Source of the DNA: Pontederia crassipes
Lineage: Eukaryota; Streptophyta; Magnoliopsida; Commelinales; Pontederiaceae
Length of the DNA: 64,000 nucleotides
Reading direction: 5' to 3'
Assembly: GCA_030549335.1 (NCBI GenBank)
Contig: CM060198.1
Coordinates: 38,945,853-39,009,852, forward strand
Below the pieces are notes generated by a model, which was not told the origin of the DNA, did no database searches, and saw only the letters and a program-made list of their open reading frames with translations. Position numbers and translations under genes: made by a program. Positions 27,001 to 40,400 of this stretch are shown here, piece after piece. Numbering within the stretch: the stretch's first letter is position 1; the number at the start of each line of letters is the position of its first letter.

Positions 27001-30000
27001 TTACAATCAATGAGAAAGCTCTTGGGGATTAGAGTCTTAGATTAAGGGTCAAAGCTCTAAGTTATAGATACTTATTACAACCTTTGTGTATCCCAAGAGG
27101 TGATAGATCCTTAGAACTTTAACTCTATTTTCAACCGAAGTTGAACCGTTACAATCAATGATAAAGCTCTTGGGGATTAGTGTCTTAGAGTAAAGTTCAA
27201 ACCACTAAGTTATAGATACTTATTACTACCTTTGGGTATCCCAAGAGGTGATAGATCCTTAGAACTTTAACTCTATTTCCAACCGAAGCTGAACCGTTAC
27301 AATCAACGATAAAGCTCTTGGGGATTAGAGTCTTAGAGTATGGTTCAAACCACTAAGTTATAGATACTTATTACAACCTTTGGGTATCCGAAGAGGTGAT
27401 AGATCCTTAGAACTTTAACTCTATTTCAACCGAAGTTGAACCGTTACAATCAATGATAAAGCTCTTAGGGATTAGACTCTTAGAGTAAGGTTCAAACCAC
27501 AAAGTTATAGATACTTATTACAACCTTTGGGTATCCTAAGAGGTGATAGATCCTTAGAACTTTAACTCTATTTCCAATCGAAGTTGAACCGTTACAATCA
27601 ATGATAAAGCTCTTGGGGATTAGAGTCTTAGAGTAAGGTTCAAACCACTAAGTTATAGATACTTATTACTACCTTTGGTTATCCCAAGAGGTGATAGATC
27701 CTTAGAACTTTAACTCTATTTCCAACCGAAGTTGAACCGTTACAATCAATGATAATGCTCTTGGGGAATAGAGTCATAGAGTATGGTTCAAATCTCTAAG
27801 TTATAGATACTTATTACAACCTTTGGGTATCCTAAGAGGTGATAGATCCTTAGAACTATAACTCTATTTCCAATCGAAGTTGAACCGTTACAATCAATGA
27901 TAATGCTCTTGGGGAATAGAGTCATAGAGTATGGTTCAAATCTCTAAGTTATAGATACTTATTACAACCTTTGGGTATCCAAAGAGGTGATAGATCCTTA
28001 GAACTTTAACTCTATTTCCAATCGAAGTTGAACAGTTACAATCAATGATAAAGCTCTTGGGAATAAGAGTCTTAGAGTAAGGTTCAAACCACTAAGTTAT
28101 AGATACTTATTACTACCTTTGGGTATCCCAAGAGGTGATAGATCCTAAGAACTTTAACTCTATTTTAAACCGAAGCTGAACCGTTACAATCAACGATAAA
28201 GCTCTTGGGGATTAGAGTCTTAGAGTATGGTTCAAACCATGAAGTTATAGATACTTATTACAACCTTTGGATATCCGAAGAGGTGATAGATCCTTAGAAC
28301 TTTAACTCTATTTCCAACCGAAGTTGAACCGTTACAATCAATGATAAAGCTCTTGGGGATTAGACTCTTAGAGTAAGGTTCAAACCACTAAGTTATAGAT
28401 ACTTATTACAACCTTTGGGTATCCTAAGAGGTGATAGATCCTTAGAACTTTAACTCTATTTCCAACCGAAGTTGAACCGTTACAATCAATGATAATGCTC
28501 TTGGGGAATAGAGTCATAGAGTATGGTTCAAATCTCTAAGTTATAGATACTTATTACAACCTTTGGGTATCCAAAGAGGTGATAGATCCTTAGAACTTTA
28601 ACTCTATTTCCAATCGAAGTTGAACAGTTACAATCAATGATAAAGCTCTTGGGAATTAGAGTCTTAGAGTAAGCTTCAAACCACTAAGTTATAGATACTT
28701 ATTACTACCTTTGGGTATCCCAAGAGGTGATAGACCCTAAGAACTTTAACTCTATTTCCAACCGAAGCTGAACCGTTACAATAAACGATAAAGCTCTTGG
28801 GGATTAGAGTCTTAGAGTATGGTTCAAACCACGAAGTTCTAGATACTTATTACAACCTTTGGGTATCCGAAGAGGTGATAGATCCTTAGAACTTTAAGTC
28901 TATTTCCAACCGAAGTTGAACCGTTACAATCAATGATAAAGCTCTTGGGGATTAGAGTCTTAGAGTAAGGTTCAAACCAATAAGTTATAGATACTTATTA
29001 CAACCTTTGGGTATACTAAGAGGTGATAGATCCTTAGAACTTTAACTCTATTTCCAACCGAAGTTGAACCGTTACAATCAATGAGAAAGCTCTTGGGGAT
29101 TAGAGTAAGGTTGAAACCACTAAGTTATAGATACTTATTACAACCTTTGGGTATCCCAAGAGGTGATAGATCCTTAGAACTTTTACTCTATTTCCAACCG
29201 AAGTTGAACCATTACAATCAATGATAAAGCTCTTGGGGATTAGAGTATTAGAGTAAGGTTCAAACCACTAAGTTATAGATACTTATTACAACCTTTTGGT
29301 ATCCCGAGAGGTGATAGATCCTTAGAACTTTAACTCTATTTCCAACCGAAGTTGAACCGTTACAATCAATGATAAAGCTCTTGGGGATTAGTCTCTTAGA
29401 GTAAGGTTCAAACCACTAAGTTATAGATAATTATTACAACCTTTGGGTATCCCAAGAGGTGATAGATCCTTAGAACTTTAACTCTATTTCCAACCGAAGT
29501 TGAACCGTTACAATCAATGATAAAGCTCTTGGGGATTAGAGTCTTAGAGTAAGGTTCAAACTACTAAGTTATAGAAACTTATTACAACCTTTGGGTATCC
29601 TAAGAGGTGATAGATCCTTAGAACTTTAACTCTATTCCCAACCGAAGTAGAACCGTTACAATCGATGATAAAGCTCTTGGGGATTAGACTCTTAGAGTAA
29701 GGTTGAAACCACTAAGTTATAGATACTTATTACAACCTTTGGGTATCCCAAGAGGTGATAGATCCTTAGAATTTTAACTCTATTTCCAACCGAAGTTGAA
29801 CCGTTACAATCAATGATAAAGCTCTTGGGGATTAGAGTCTTAGAGTAAGGTTCAAACCACTAAGTTATAGATACTTATTACTACCTTTGGTTATCCCAAG
29901 AGGTGATAGATCCTTAGAACTTTAACTCTATTTCCAACCGAAGTTGAACCGTTACAATCAATGATAAAGCTCTTGGGGATTAGACTCTTAGAGTAAGGTT

Positions 30001-31566
30001 CAAACCACTAAATTATAGATACTTATTACAACTTTTGGGTATCCCAAGAGGTGATAGATTCTTGGAACTTTAACTCTATTTCCAACCGAAGTTGAACCGT
30101 TACAATCAATGATAAAGCTCTTGGGGATTAGAGTCTTAGAGTAAGGTTCAAACCACTAAGTTATACATACTTATTACAACATTTGGGTATCCTAAGAGGT
30201 GATAGATCCTTAGAACTTTAACTCTATTTTCAACCGAAGTTGAACCGTTACAATCAATGATAAAGCTCTTGGGGATTAGAGTCTTAGAGTAAGGTTCAAA
30301 CCACTAAGTTATACATACTTATTACAACCTTTGGGTATCCTAAGAGGTGATAGATCCTTAGAACTATAACTCTATTTCCAACCGAAGTTAAACCGTTACA
30401 ATCAATGATAATGCTCTTGGGGAATAGAGTCATAGAGTAAGGTTCAAATCTCTAAGTTATAGATACTTGTTACAACCTTTGGGTATCCAAAGAGGTGATA
30501 GATCCTTAGAACTTTAACTCTATTTCCAATCGAAGTTGAACAGTTACAATCAATGATAAAGCTCTTGGGAATTAGAGTCTTAGAGTAAGGTTCAAACCAC
30601 TAAGTTATAGATACTTATTACTACCTCTGGGTATCCCAAGAGGTGATAGATCCTAAGAACTTTAACTCTATTTCCAACCGAAGCTGAACCGTTACAATCA
30701 ACGATATAGCTCTTGGGGATTAGACTCTTAGAGTAAGGTTGAAACCACTAAGTTATAGATACTTATTACAAACTTTGGGTATCCCAAGAGGTGATAGATC
30801 CTTTGAACTTTAACTCTATTTCCAACCGAAGTTGAACCGTTACAATCAATGAGAAAGCTCTTGGGGATTAGAGTCTTAGATTAAGGTTCAAAGCTCTAAG
30901 TTATAGATACTTATTACAACCTTTGTGTATCCCAAGAGGTGATAGATCCTTAGAACTTTAACTCTATTTTCAACCGAAGGTGAACCGTTACAATCAATGA
31001 TAAAGCTCTTGGGGATTAGTGTCTTAGAGTAAGGTTCAAACCACTAAGTTATAGATACTTATTACTACCTTTGGGTATCCCAAGAGGTGATAGATCCTTA
31101 GAACTTTAACTCTATTTCCAACCGAAGCTGAACCGTTACAATCAACGATAAAGCGCTTGGGGATTAGAGTCTTAGAGTATGGTTCAAACCACTAAGTTAT
31201 AGATACTTATTACAACCTTTGGGTATCCGAAGAGGTGATAGATCCTTAGAACTTTAACTCTATTTCAACCGAAGTTGAACCGTTACAATCAATGATAAAG
31301 CTCTTAGGGATTAGACTCTTAGAGTAAGGTTCAAACCACAAAGTTATAGATACTTATTACAACCTTTGGGTATCCTAAGAGGTGATAGATCCTTAGAACT
31401 TTAACTCTATTTCCAACCGAAGTTGAACCGTTACAATCAATGATAAAGCTCTTGGGGATTAGAGTCTTAGAGTAAGGTTCAAACCACTAAGTTATAGATA
31501 CTTATTACTACCTTTGGTTATCCCAAGAGGTGATAGATCCTTAGAACTTTAACTCTATTTCCAACC
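24030..31566 (+). repeat. Higher-order repeat D, two copies (25 and 26 monomers)
   Basis: D1 is about 24030-27719 and D2 about 27720-31566. Rare markers recur at an offset of 3691 bp (25 x 148 minus 9): AACCTTTGGATATCC (24571, 28262), TTTTAAACCGAAG, TAAGCTTC (24979, 28670), GAAGTTCTAGAT, GGGTATACTAAG, an 8-bp loss giving GATTAGAGTAAGG, and CTTTTGGTATCCCGAG. Later in the unit the offset is 3839 bp (26 x 148 minus 9) for ACAAACTTTGGG, CTTAGGGATTAG and TACTACCTTTGGTTATCC (27667, 31506). D1 has lost one monomer near 26040, leaving a hybrid that joins the ACAACC start of one monomer to the TTGGTTATCCC of the next. The early part of D is a diverged derivative of C (shared TAAGCTTC and CATGAAG monomers). 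Confidence 0.85.
25400..25425 (+). repeat. 8-bp slippage deletion variant (representative)
   Basis: GATTAGAGTAAGG appears where the usual form has two copies of TTAGAGT separated by C; exactly one 8-bp unit is lost. The same form is present near 29100, 35451 and 37514, all in D-type monomers after GGGTATACTAAG and so one inherited event, and near 55096 in an unrelated monomer context (TTGAATCC follows), which looks like an independent event. Slippage on the 8-bp direct repeat is the simple explanation. Confidence 0.85.
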
Positions 31567-32820
31567 GAAGTTGAACCGTTACAATCAATGATAAAGCTCT
31601 TGGGGATTAGACTCTTAGAGTAAGGTTCAAACCACTAAATTATAGATACTTTTTACAACTTTTGGGTATCCCAAGAGGTGATAGATTCTTGGAACTTTAA
31701 CTCTATTTCCAACCGAAGTTGAACCGTTACAATCAATGATATAGCTCTTGGGGATTAGAGTCAGAGTAAGGTTCAAACCACTAAGTTATACATACTTATT
31801 ACAACATTTGGGTATCCTAAGAGGTGATAGATCCTTAGAACTTTAACTTTATTTTCAACCGAAGTTGAACCGTTACAATCAATGATAAAGCTCTTGGGGA
31901 TTAGAGTCTTAGAGTAAGGTTCAAACCACTAAGTTATACATACTTATTACAACCTTTGGGTATCCTAAGAGGTGATAGATCCTTAGAACTATAACTCTAT
32001 TTCAAACCGAAGTTAAACCATTACAATCAATGATAATGCTCTTGGGGAATAGAGTCATAGAGTAAGGTTCAAATCTCTAAGTTATAGATACTTGTTACAA
32101 CCTTTGGGTATCCAAAGAGGTGATAGATCCTTAGAACTTTAACTCTATTTCCAATCGAAGTTGAACAGTTACAATCAATGATAAAGCTCTTGGGAATTAG
32201 AGTCTTAGAGTAAGGTTCAAACCACCAAGTTATAGATACTTATTACTACCTTTGGGTATCCCAAGAGGTGATAGATCCTAAGAACTTTCACTCTATTTCC
32301 AACCGAAGCTGAACCGTTACAATCAACGATATAGCTCTTGGGGATTAGACTCTTAGAGTAAGGTTGAAACCACTAAGTTATAGATACTTATTACAACCTT
32401 TGGGTATCCCAAGAGGTGATAGATCCTTTGAACTTTAACTCTATTTCCAACCGAAGTTGAACCGTTACAATCAATGATAAAGCTCTTGGGGATTAGAGTC
32501 TTTAGAGTAAGGTTCAAAGCTCTAAGTTATAGATACTTATTACAACCTTTGTGTATCCCAAGAGGTGATAGATCCTTAGAACTTTAACTCCATTTTCAAC
32601 CGAAGTTGAACCATTACAATCAATGATAAAGGTCTTGGAGATTAGTGTCTTAGAGTAAGGTTCAAACCAATAAGTTATAGATACTTATTACTACCTTTGG
32701 GTATCCCAAGCGGTGATAGATCCTTAGAACTTTAACTCTATTTCCAACTGAAGCTGAACCGTTACAATCAACGATAAAGCTCTTGGGCATTAGAGTCTTA
32801 GAGTATGGTTCAAACCACTA
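31567..32820 (+). repeat. C-type block inserted into the D array
   Basis: After the end of D2 the monomer order switches to that of C at about 17290-18480: CTAAATTATAG, ACTTTTGGG with AGATTCTTGG, GAGTCAGAGTAAGG near 31756, ACATTTGGG, AGTTAAACC, CACCAAG, CGATATAGCTC, the +1 variant GTCTTTAGAG near 32500, CCAATAAG, CCAACTGAAGC and GGGCATTAG. Private changes such as CAAGCGGTG near 32707 and CATTTTCAACC near 32591 show some age. Exit is near 32820, where the order jumps back to D. A transfer between HOR types by unequal exchange is inferred. Confidence 0.75.
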
Positions 32821-35533
32821 AGTTATACATACTTATTACAACCTTTGGGTATCCTAAGAGGTGATAGATCCTTAGAACTATAACTCTATTTCCAACCGAA
32901 GTTAAACCGTTACAATCAATGATAATGCTCTTGGGGAATAGAGTCATAGAGTAAGGTTCAAATCTCTAAGTTATAGATACTTGTTACAACCTTTGGGTAT
33001 CCAAAGAGGTGATAGATCCTTAGAACTTTAACTCTATTTCCAATCGAAGTTGAACAGTTACAATCAATGATAAAGCTCTTGGGAATTAGAGTCTTAGAGT
33101 AAGGATCAATCCACTAAGTTATAGATACTTATTACTACCTTTGGGTATCCCAAGAGGTGATAGATCCTAAGAACTTTAACTCTATTTCCAACCGAAGCTG
33201 AACCGTTACAATCAACGATATAGCTCTTGGGGATTAGACTCTTAGAGTAAGGTTGAAACCACTAAGTTATAGATACTTATTACAAACTTTGGGTATCCCA
33301 AGAGGTGATAGATCCTTTGAACTTTAACTCTATTTCCAACCGAAGTTGAACCGTTACAATCAATGAGAAAGCTCTTGGGGATTAGAGTCTTAGATTAAGG
33401 TTCAAAGCTCTAAGTTATAGATACTTATTACAACCTTTGTGTATCCCAAGAGGTGATAGATCCTTAGAACTTTAACTCTATTTTCAACCGAAGTTGAACC
33501 GTTACAATCAATGATAAAGCTCTTGGGGATTAGTGTCTTAGAGTAAGGTTCAAACCACTAAGTTATAGATACTTATTACTACCTTTGGGTATCCCAAGAG
33601 GTGATAGATCCTTAGAACTTTAACTCTATTTCCAACCGAAGCTGAACCGTTACAATCAACGATAAAGCTCTTGGGGATTAGAGTCTTAGAGTATGGTTCA
33701 AACCACTAAGTTATAGATACTTATTACAACCTTTGGGTATCCGAAGAGGTGATAGATCCTTAGAACTTTAACTCTATTTCAACCGAAGTTGAACCGTTAC
33801 AATCAATGATAAAGCTCTTAGGGATTAGACTCTTAGAGTAAGGTTCAAACCACAAAGTTATAGATACTTATTATAACCTTTGGGTATCCTAAGAGGTGAT
33901 AGATCCTTAGAACTTTAACTCTATTTCCAACCGAAGTTGAACCGTTACAATCAATGATAAAGCTCTTGGGGATTAGAGTCTTAGAGTAAGGTTCAAACCA
34001 CTAAGTTATAGATACTTATTACTACATTTGGTTATCCCAAGAGGTGATAGATCCTTAGAACTTTAACTCTATTTCCAACCGAAGTTGAACCGTTACAATC
34101 AATGATAATGCTCTTGGGGAATAGAGTCATAGAGTATGGTTCAAATCTCTAAGTTATAGATACTTATTACAACCTTTGGGTATCCTAAGAGGTGATAGAT
34201 CCTTAGAACTATAACTCTATTTCCAATCGAAGTTGAACCGTTACAATCAATGATAATGCTCTTGGGGAATAGAGTCATAGAGTATGGTTCAAATCTCTAA
34301 GTTATAGATACTTATTACAACCTTTGGGTATCCAAAGAGGTGATAGATCCTTAGAACTTTAACTCTATTTCCAATCGAAGTTGAACAGTTACAATCAATG
34401 ATAAAGCTCTTGGGAATAAGAGTCTTAGAGTAAGGTTCAAACCACTAAGTTATAGATACTTATTACTACCTTTGGGTATCCCAAGAGGTGATAGATCCTA
34501 AGAACTTTAGCTCTATTTTAAACCGAAGCTGAACCGTTACAATCAACGATAAAGCTCTTGGGGATTAGAGTCTTAGAGTATGGTTCAAACCATGAAGTTA
34601 TAGATACTTATTACAACCTTTGGATATCCGAAGAGGTGATAGATCCTTAGAACTTTAACTCTATTTCCAACCGAAGTTGAACCGTTACAATCAATGATAA
34701 AGCTCTTGGGGATTAGACTCTTAGAGTAAGGTTCAAACCACTAAGTTATAGATACTTATTACAACCTTTGGGTATCCTAAGAGGTGATAGATCCTTAGAA
34801 CTTTAACTCTATTTCCAACCGAAGTTGAACCGTTACAATCAATGATAATGCTCTTGGGGAATAGAGTCATAGAGTATGGTTCAAATCTCTAAGTTATAGA
34901 TACTTATTACAACCTTTGGGTATCCAAAGAGGTGATAGATCCTTAGAACTTTAACTCTATTTCCAATCGAAGTTGAACAGTTACAATCAATGATAAAGCT
35001 CTTGGGAATTAGAGTCTTAGAGTAAGCTTCAAACCACTAAGTTATAGATACTTATTACTACCTTTGGGTATCCCAAGAGGTGATAGACCCTAAGAACTTT
35101 AACTCTATTTCCAACCGAAGCTGAACCGTTACAATCAACGATAAAGCTCTTGGGGATTAGAGTCTTAGAGTATGGTTCAAACCACGAAGTTCTAGATACT
35201 TATTACAACCTTTGGGTATCCGAAGAGGTGATAGATCCTTAGAACTTTAACTCTATTTCCAACCGAAGTTGAACCGTTACAATCAATGATAAAGCTCTTG
35301 GGGATTAGAGTCTTAGAGTAAGGTTCAAACCACTAAGTTATAGATACTTATTACAACCTTTGGGTATACTAAGAGGTGATAGATCCTTAGAACTTTAACT
35401 CTATTTCCAACCGAAGTTGAACCGTTACAATCAATGAGAAAGCTCTTGGGGATTAGAGTAAGGTTGAAACCACTAAGTTATAGATACTTATTACAACCTT
35501 TGGGTATCCCAAGAGGTGATAGATCCTTAGAAC
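32821..35533 (+). repeat. Third, internally shortened copy of HOR D
   Basis: The block starts in the late-D order (AGTTAAACC, ACTTGTTAC, CGATATAGC, ACAAACTTTGGG, AATGAGAAAGC, GATTAAGG, CTTAGGGATTAG, TTGGTTATCC near 34030) and runs on into the early-D order (AACCTTTGGATATCC at 34615, TAAGCTTC near 35023, GAAGTTCTAGAT, GGGTATACTAAG, and the 8-bp-deleted monomer near 35451). The join from late D to early D matches the D1/D2 junction, so this is a permuted D unit lacking its middle. The distance from the 28262 marker to the 34615 marker is 6353 bp, or 43 monomers. The right edge near 35533 is a switch to a GAACAG/GGGAATTAG monomer of C type. Confidence 0.78.
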
Positions 35534-37410
35534 TTTAACTCTATTTCCAATCGAAGTTGAACAGTTACAATCAATGATAAAGCTCTTGGGAATTAGAGTC
35601 TTAGAGTAAGGTTCAAACCACCAAGTTATAGATACTTATTACTACCTTTGGGTATCCCAAGAGGTGATAGATCCTAAGAACTTTCACTCTATTTCCAACC
35701 GAAGCTGAACCGTTACAATCAACGATATAGCTCTTGGGGATTAGACTCTTAGAGTAAGGTTGAAACCACTAAGTTATAGATACTTATTACAACCTTTGGG
35801 TATCCCAAGAGGTGATAGATCCTTTGAACTTTAACTCTATTTCCAACCGAAGTTGAACCGTTACAATCAATGATAAAGCTCTTGGGGATTAGTGTCTTAG
35901 AGTAAGGTTCAAACCAATAAGTTATAGATACTTATCACTACCTTTGGGTATCCCAAGCGGTGATAGATCCTTAGAACTTTCACTCTATTTCCAACTGAAG
36001 CTGAACCGTTACAATCAACGATAAAGCTCTTGGGCATTAGAGTCTTAGAGTATGGTTCAAACCACTAAGTTATAGATACTTATTACAACCTTTGGGTATC
36101 CGAAGAGGTGATAGATCCTTAGAACTTTAACTCTATTTCAACCGAAGTTGAACCGTTACAATCAATGATAAAGCTCTTGGGGATTAGACTCTTAGAGTAA
36201 GGTTCAAACCACAAAGTTATAGATACTTATTACAACCTTTGGGTATCCTAAGAGGTGATAGATCCTTAGAACTTTAACTCTATTTCCAACCGAAGTTGAA
36301 CCGTTACAATCAATGATAAAGCTCTTGGGGATTAGAGTCTTAGAGTAAGGTTGAAACCACTAAGTCATACATACTTATTACAACCTTTGGGTATCCTAAG
36401 AGGTGATAGATCCTTAGAACTTTAACTCTATTTCCAACTGAAGCTGAACCGTTACAATCAACGATAAAGCTCTTGGGCATTAGAGTCTTAGAGTATGGTT
36501 CAAACCACTAAGTTATAGATACTTATTACAACCTTTGGGTATCCGAAGAGGTGATAGATCCTTAGAACTTTAACTCTATTTCAACCGAAGTTGAACCGTT
36601 ACAATCAATGATAAAGCTCTTGAGGATTAGACTCTTAGAGTAAGGTTCAAACCACAAAGTTATAGATACTTATTACAACCTTTGGGTATCCTAAGAGGTG
36701 ATAGATCCTTAGAACTTTAACTCTATTTCCAACCGAAGTTGAACCGTTACAATCAATGATAAAGCTCTTGGGGATTAGAGTCTTAGAGTAAGGTTGAAAC
36801 CACTAAGTCATACATACTTATTACAACCTTTGGGTATCCTAAGAGGTGATAGATCCTTAGAACTATAACTCTATTTCCAACCGAAGTTGAACCGTTACAA
36901 TCAATGATAATGCTCTTGGGGAATAGAGTCATAGAGTATGGTTCAAATCTCTAAGTTATAGATACTTATTACAACCTTTGGGTATCCTAAGAGGTGATAG
37001 ATCCTTAGAACTATAACTCTATTTCCAACCGAAGTTGAACCGTTACAATCAATGATAATGCACTTGGGGAATAGAGTCATAGAGTATGGTTCAAATCTCT
37101 AAGTTATAGATACTTATTACAACCTTTGGGCATCCAAAGAGGTGATAGATCCTTAGAACTTTAACTCTATTTCCAATCGAAGTTGAACAGTTACAATCAA
37201 TGATAAAGCTCTTGGGAATAAGAGTCTTGGAGTAAGTTTCAAACCACTAAGTTATAGATACTTATTACTACCTTTGGGTATCCCAAGAGGTGATAGATCC
37301 TAAGAACTTTCACTCTATTTCCAACCGAAGCTGAACCGTTACAATCAACGATAAAGCTCTTGGGGATTAGAGTCTTAGAGTATGGTTCAAACCACTAAGT
37401 TATAGATACT
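35534..37410 (+). repeat. C-type mosaic with a tandem 3-monomer duplication
   Basis: Markers CACCAAG, CGATATAGC, CCAATAAG, CAAGCGGTG and CCAACTGAAGC tie the left half to the block at 31567-32820. CCAACTGAAGC with GGGCATTAG then recurs at 35991 and 36434, 443 bp apart (three monomers minus the one-base loss in TTTCAACC), followed each time by the TTTCAACC monomer and the AAGTCATACATAC monomer: a clean tandem trimer duplication spanning about 35991-36876. The rest follows the AATGC, AATGC, CCAAAG order of C near 14270-14630. Three CTTTCACTC variants (near 35686, 35978 and 37309) are shared with 32286 and nowhere else that I saw. Confidence 0.75.
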
Positions 37411-40400
37411 TATTACAACCTTTGGGTATACTAAGAGGTGATAGATCCTTAGAACTTTAATTCTATTTCCAACCGAAGTTGAACCGTTACAATCAATGAG
37501 AAAGCTCTTGGGGATTAGAGTAAGGTTGAAACCACTAAGTTATAGATACTTATTACAACCTTTGGGTATCCCAAGAGGTGATAGATCCTTAGAACTTTTA
37601 CTCTATTTCCAACCGAAGTTGAACCATTACAATCAATGATAAAGCTCTTGGGGATTAGAGTATTAGAGTAAGGTTCAAACCACTAAGTTATAGATACTTA
37701 TTACAACCTTTTGGTATCCCGAGAGGTGATAGATCCTTAGAACTTTAACTCTATTTCCAACCGAAGTTGAACCGTTACAATCAATGATAAAGCTCTTGGG
37801 GATTAGTCTCTTAGAGTAAGGTTCAAACCACTAAGTTATAGATAATTATTACAACCTTTGGGTATCCCAAGAGGTGATAGATCCTTAGAACTTTAACTCT
37901 ATTTCCAACCGAAGTTGAACCGTTACAATCAATGATAAAGCTCTTGGGGATTAGAGTCTTAGAGTAAGGTTCAAACCACTAAGTTATAGAAACTTATTAC
38001 AACCTTTGGGTATCCTAAGAGGTGATAGATCCTTAGAACTTTAACTCTATTCCCAACCGAAGTAGAACCGTTACAATCGATGATAAAGCTCTTGGGGATT
38101 AGACTCTTAGAGTAAGGTTGAAACCACTAAGTTATAGATACTTATTACAACCTTTGGGTATCCCAAGAGGTGATAGATCCTTAGAACTTTAACTCTATTT
38201 CCAACCGAAGTTGAACCGTTACAATCAATGATAAAGCTCTTGGGGATTAGAGTCTTAGAGTAAGGTTCAAACCACTAAGTTATAGATACTTATTACTACC
38301 TTTGGTTATCCCAAGAGGTGATAGATCCTTAGAACTTTAACTCTATTTCCAACCGAAGTTGAACCGTTACAATCAATGATAAAGCTCTTGGGGATTAGAC
38401 TCTTAGAGTAAGGTTCAAACCACTAAATTATAGATACTTATTACAACTTTTGGGTATCCCAAGAGGTGATAGATTCTTGGAACTTTAACTCTATTTCCAA
38501 CCGAAGTTGAACCGTTACAATCAATGATAAAGCTCTTGGGGATTAGAGTCTTAGAGTAAGGTTCAAACCACTAAGTTATACATACTTATTACAACATTTG
38601 GGTATCCTAAGAGGTGATAGATCCTTAGAACTTTAACTCTATTTTCAACCGAAGTTGAACCGTTACAATCAATGATAAAGCTCTTGGGGATTAGAGTCTT
38701 AGAGTAAGGTTCAAACCACTAAGTTATACATACTTATTACAACCTTTGGGTATCCTAAGAGGTGATAGAACCTTAGAACTATAACTCTATTTCCAACCGA
38801 AGTTAAACCGTTACAATCAATGATAATGCTCTTGGGGAATAGTGTCATAGAGTAAGGTTCAAATCTCTAAGTTATAGATACTTGTTACAACCTTTGGGTA
38901 TCCAAAGAGGTGATAGATCCTTAGAACTTTAACTCTATTTCCAATCGAAGTTGAATAGTTACAATCAATGATAAAGCTCTTGGGAATTAGAGTCTTAGAG
39001 TAAGGTTCAAACCACTAAGTTATAGATACTTATTACTACCTTTGGGTATCCCAAGAGGTGATAGATCCTAAGAACTTTAACTCTATTTCCAACCGAAGCT
39101 AAACCGTTACAATCAACGATATAGCTCTTGGGGATTAGACTCTTAGAGTAAGATTGAAACCACTAAGTTATAGATACTTATTACAAACTTTGGGTATCCC
39201 AAGAGGTGATAGATCCTTTGAATTTTAACTCTATTTCCAACCGAAGTTGAACCGTTACAATCAATGAGAAAGCTCTTGGGGATTAGAGTCTTAGATTAAG
39301 GTTCAAAGCTCTAAGTTATAGATACTTATTACAACCTTTGTGTATCCCAAGAGGTGATAGATCCTTAGAACTTTAACTCTATTTTCAACCGAAGATGAAC
39401 CGTTACAATCAATGATAAAGCTCTTGGGGATTAGTGTCTTAGAGTAAGGTTCAAACCACTAAGTTATAGATACTTATTACTACCTTTGGGTATCCCAAGA
39501 GGTGATAGATCCTTAGAACTTTAACTCTATTTCCAACCGAAGCTGAACCGTTACAATCAACGATAAAGCTCTTGGGGATTAGAGTCTTAGAGTATGGTTC
39601 AAACCACTAAGTTATAGATACTTATTACAACCTTTGGGTATCCGAAGAGGTGATAGATCCTTAGAACTTTAACTCTATTTCAACCGAAGTTGAACCGTTA
39701 CAATCAATGATAAAGCTCTTAGGGATTAGACTCTTAGAGTAAGGTTCAAACCACAAAGTTATAGATACTTATTACAACCTTTGGGTATCCTAAGAGGTGA
39801 TAGATCCTTAGAACTTTAACTCTATTTCCAACCGAAGTTGAACCGTTACAATCAATGATAAAGCTCTTGGGATTGAAACCACTAAGTTATACATACTTAT
39901 TACAACCTTTGGGTATCCTAAGAGGTGATAGATCCTTAGAACTACAACTCTATTTCCAACCGAAGTTGAACCGTTACAATCAATGATAATGCTCTTGGGG
40001 AATAGAGTCATAGAGTATGGTTCAAATCTCTAAGTTATAGATACTTATTACAACCTTTGGGTATCCAAAGAGGTGATAGATCCTTAGAACTTTAACTCTA
40101 TTTCCAATCGAAGTTGAACAGTTACAATCAATGATAAAGCTCTTGGGAATAAGGGTCTTAGAGTAAGGTTCAAACCACTAAGTTATAGATACTTATTACT
40201 ACCTTTGGGTATCCCAAGAGGTGATAGATCCTAAGAACTTTAACTCTATTTCAAACCGAAGCTGAACCGTTACAATCAACGATAAAGCTCTTGGGGATTA
40301 GAGTCTGAGTATGGTTCAAACCATGAAGTTATAGATACTTATTACAACCTTTGGGTATCCGAAGAGGTGATAGATCCTTAGAACTTTAACTCTATTTCCA

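Noticed and set aside
39808..40011. 67-codon open reading frame on the minus strand
   Set aside because: It lies wholly in satellite monomers and exists because a 20-bp deletion removed stop codons and shifted phase. The encoded protein partly repeats itself (SIIIDCNGST and SLIVTVQLR come from the same DNA in two frames), it has no recognisable domain, and no start context or codon bias supports it.
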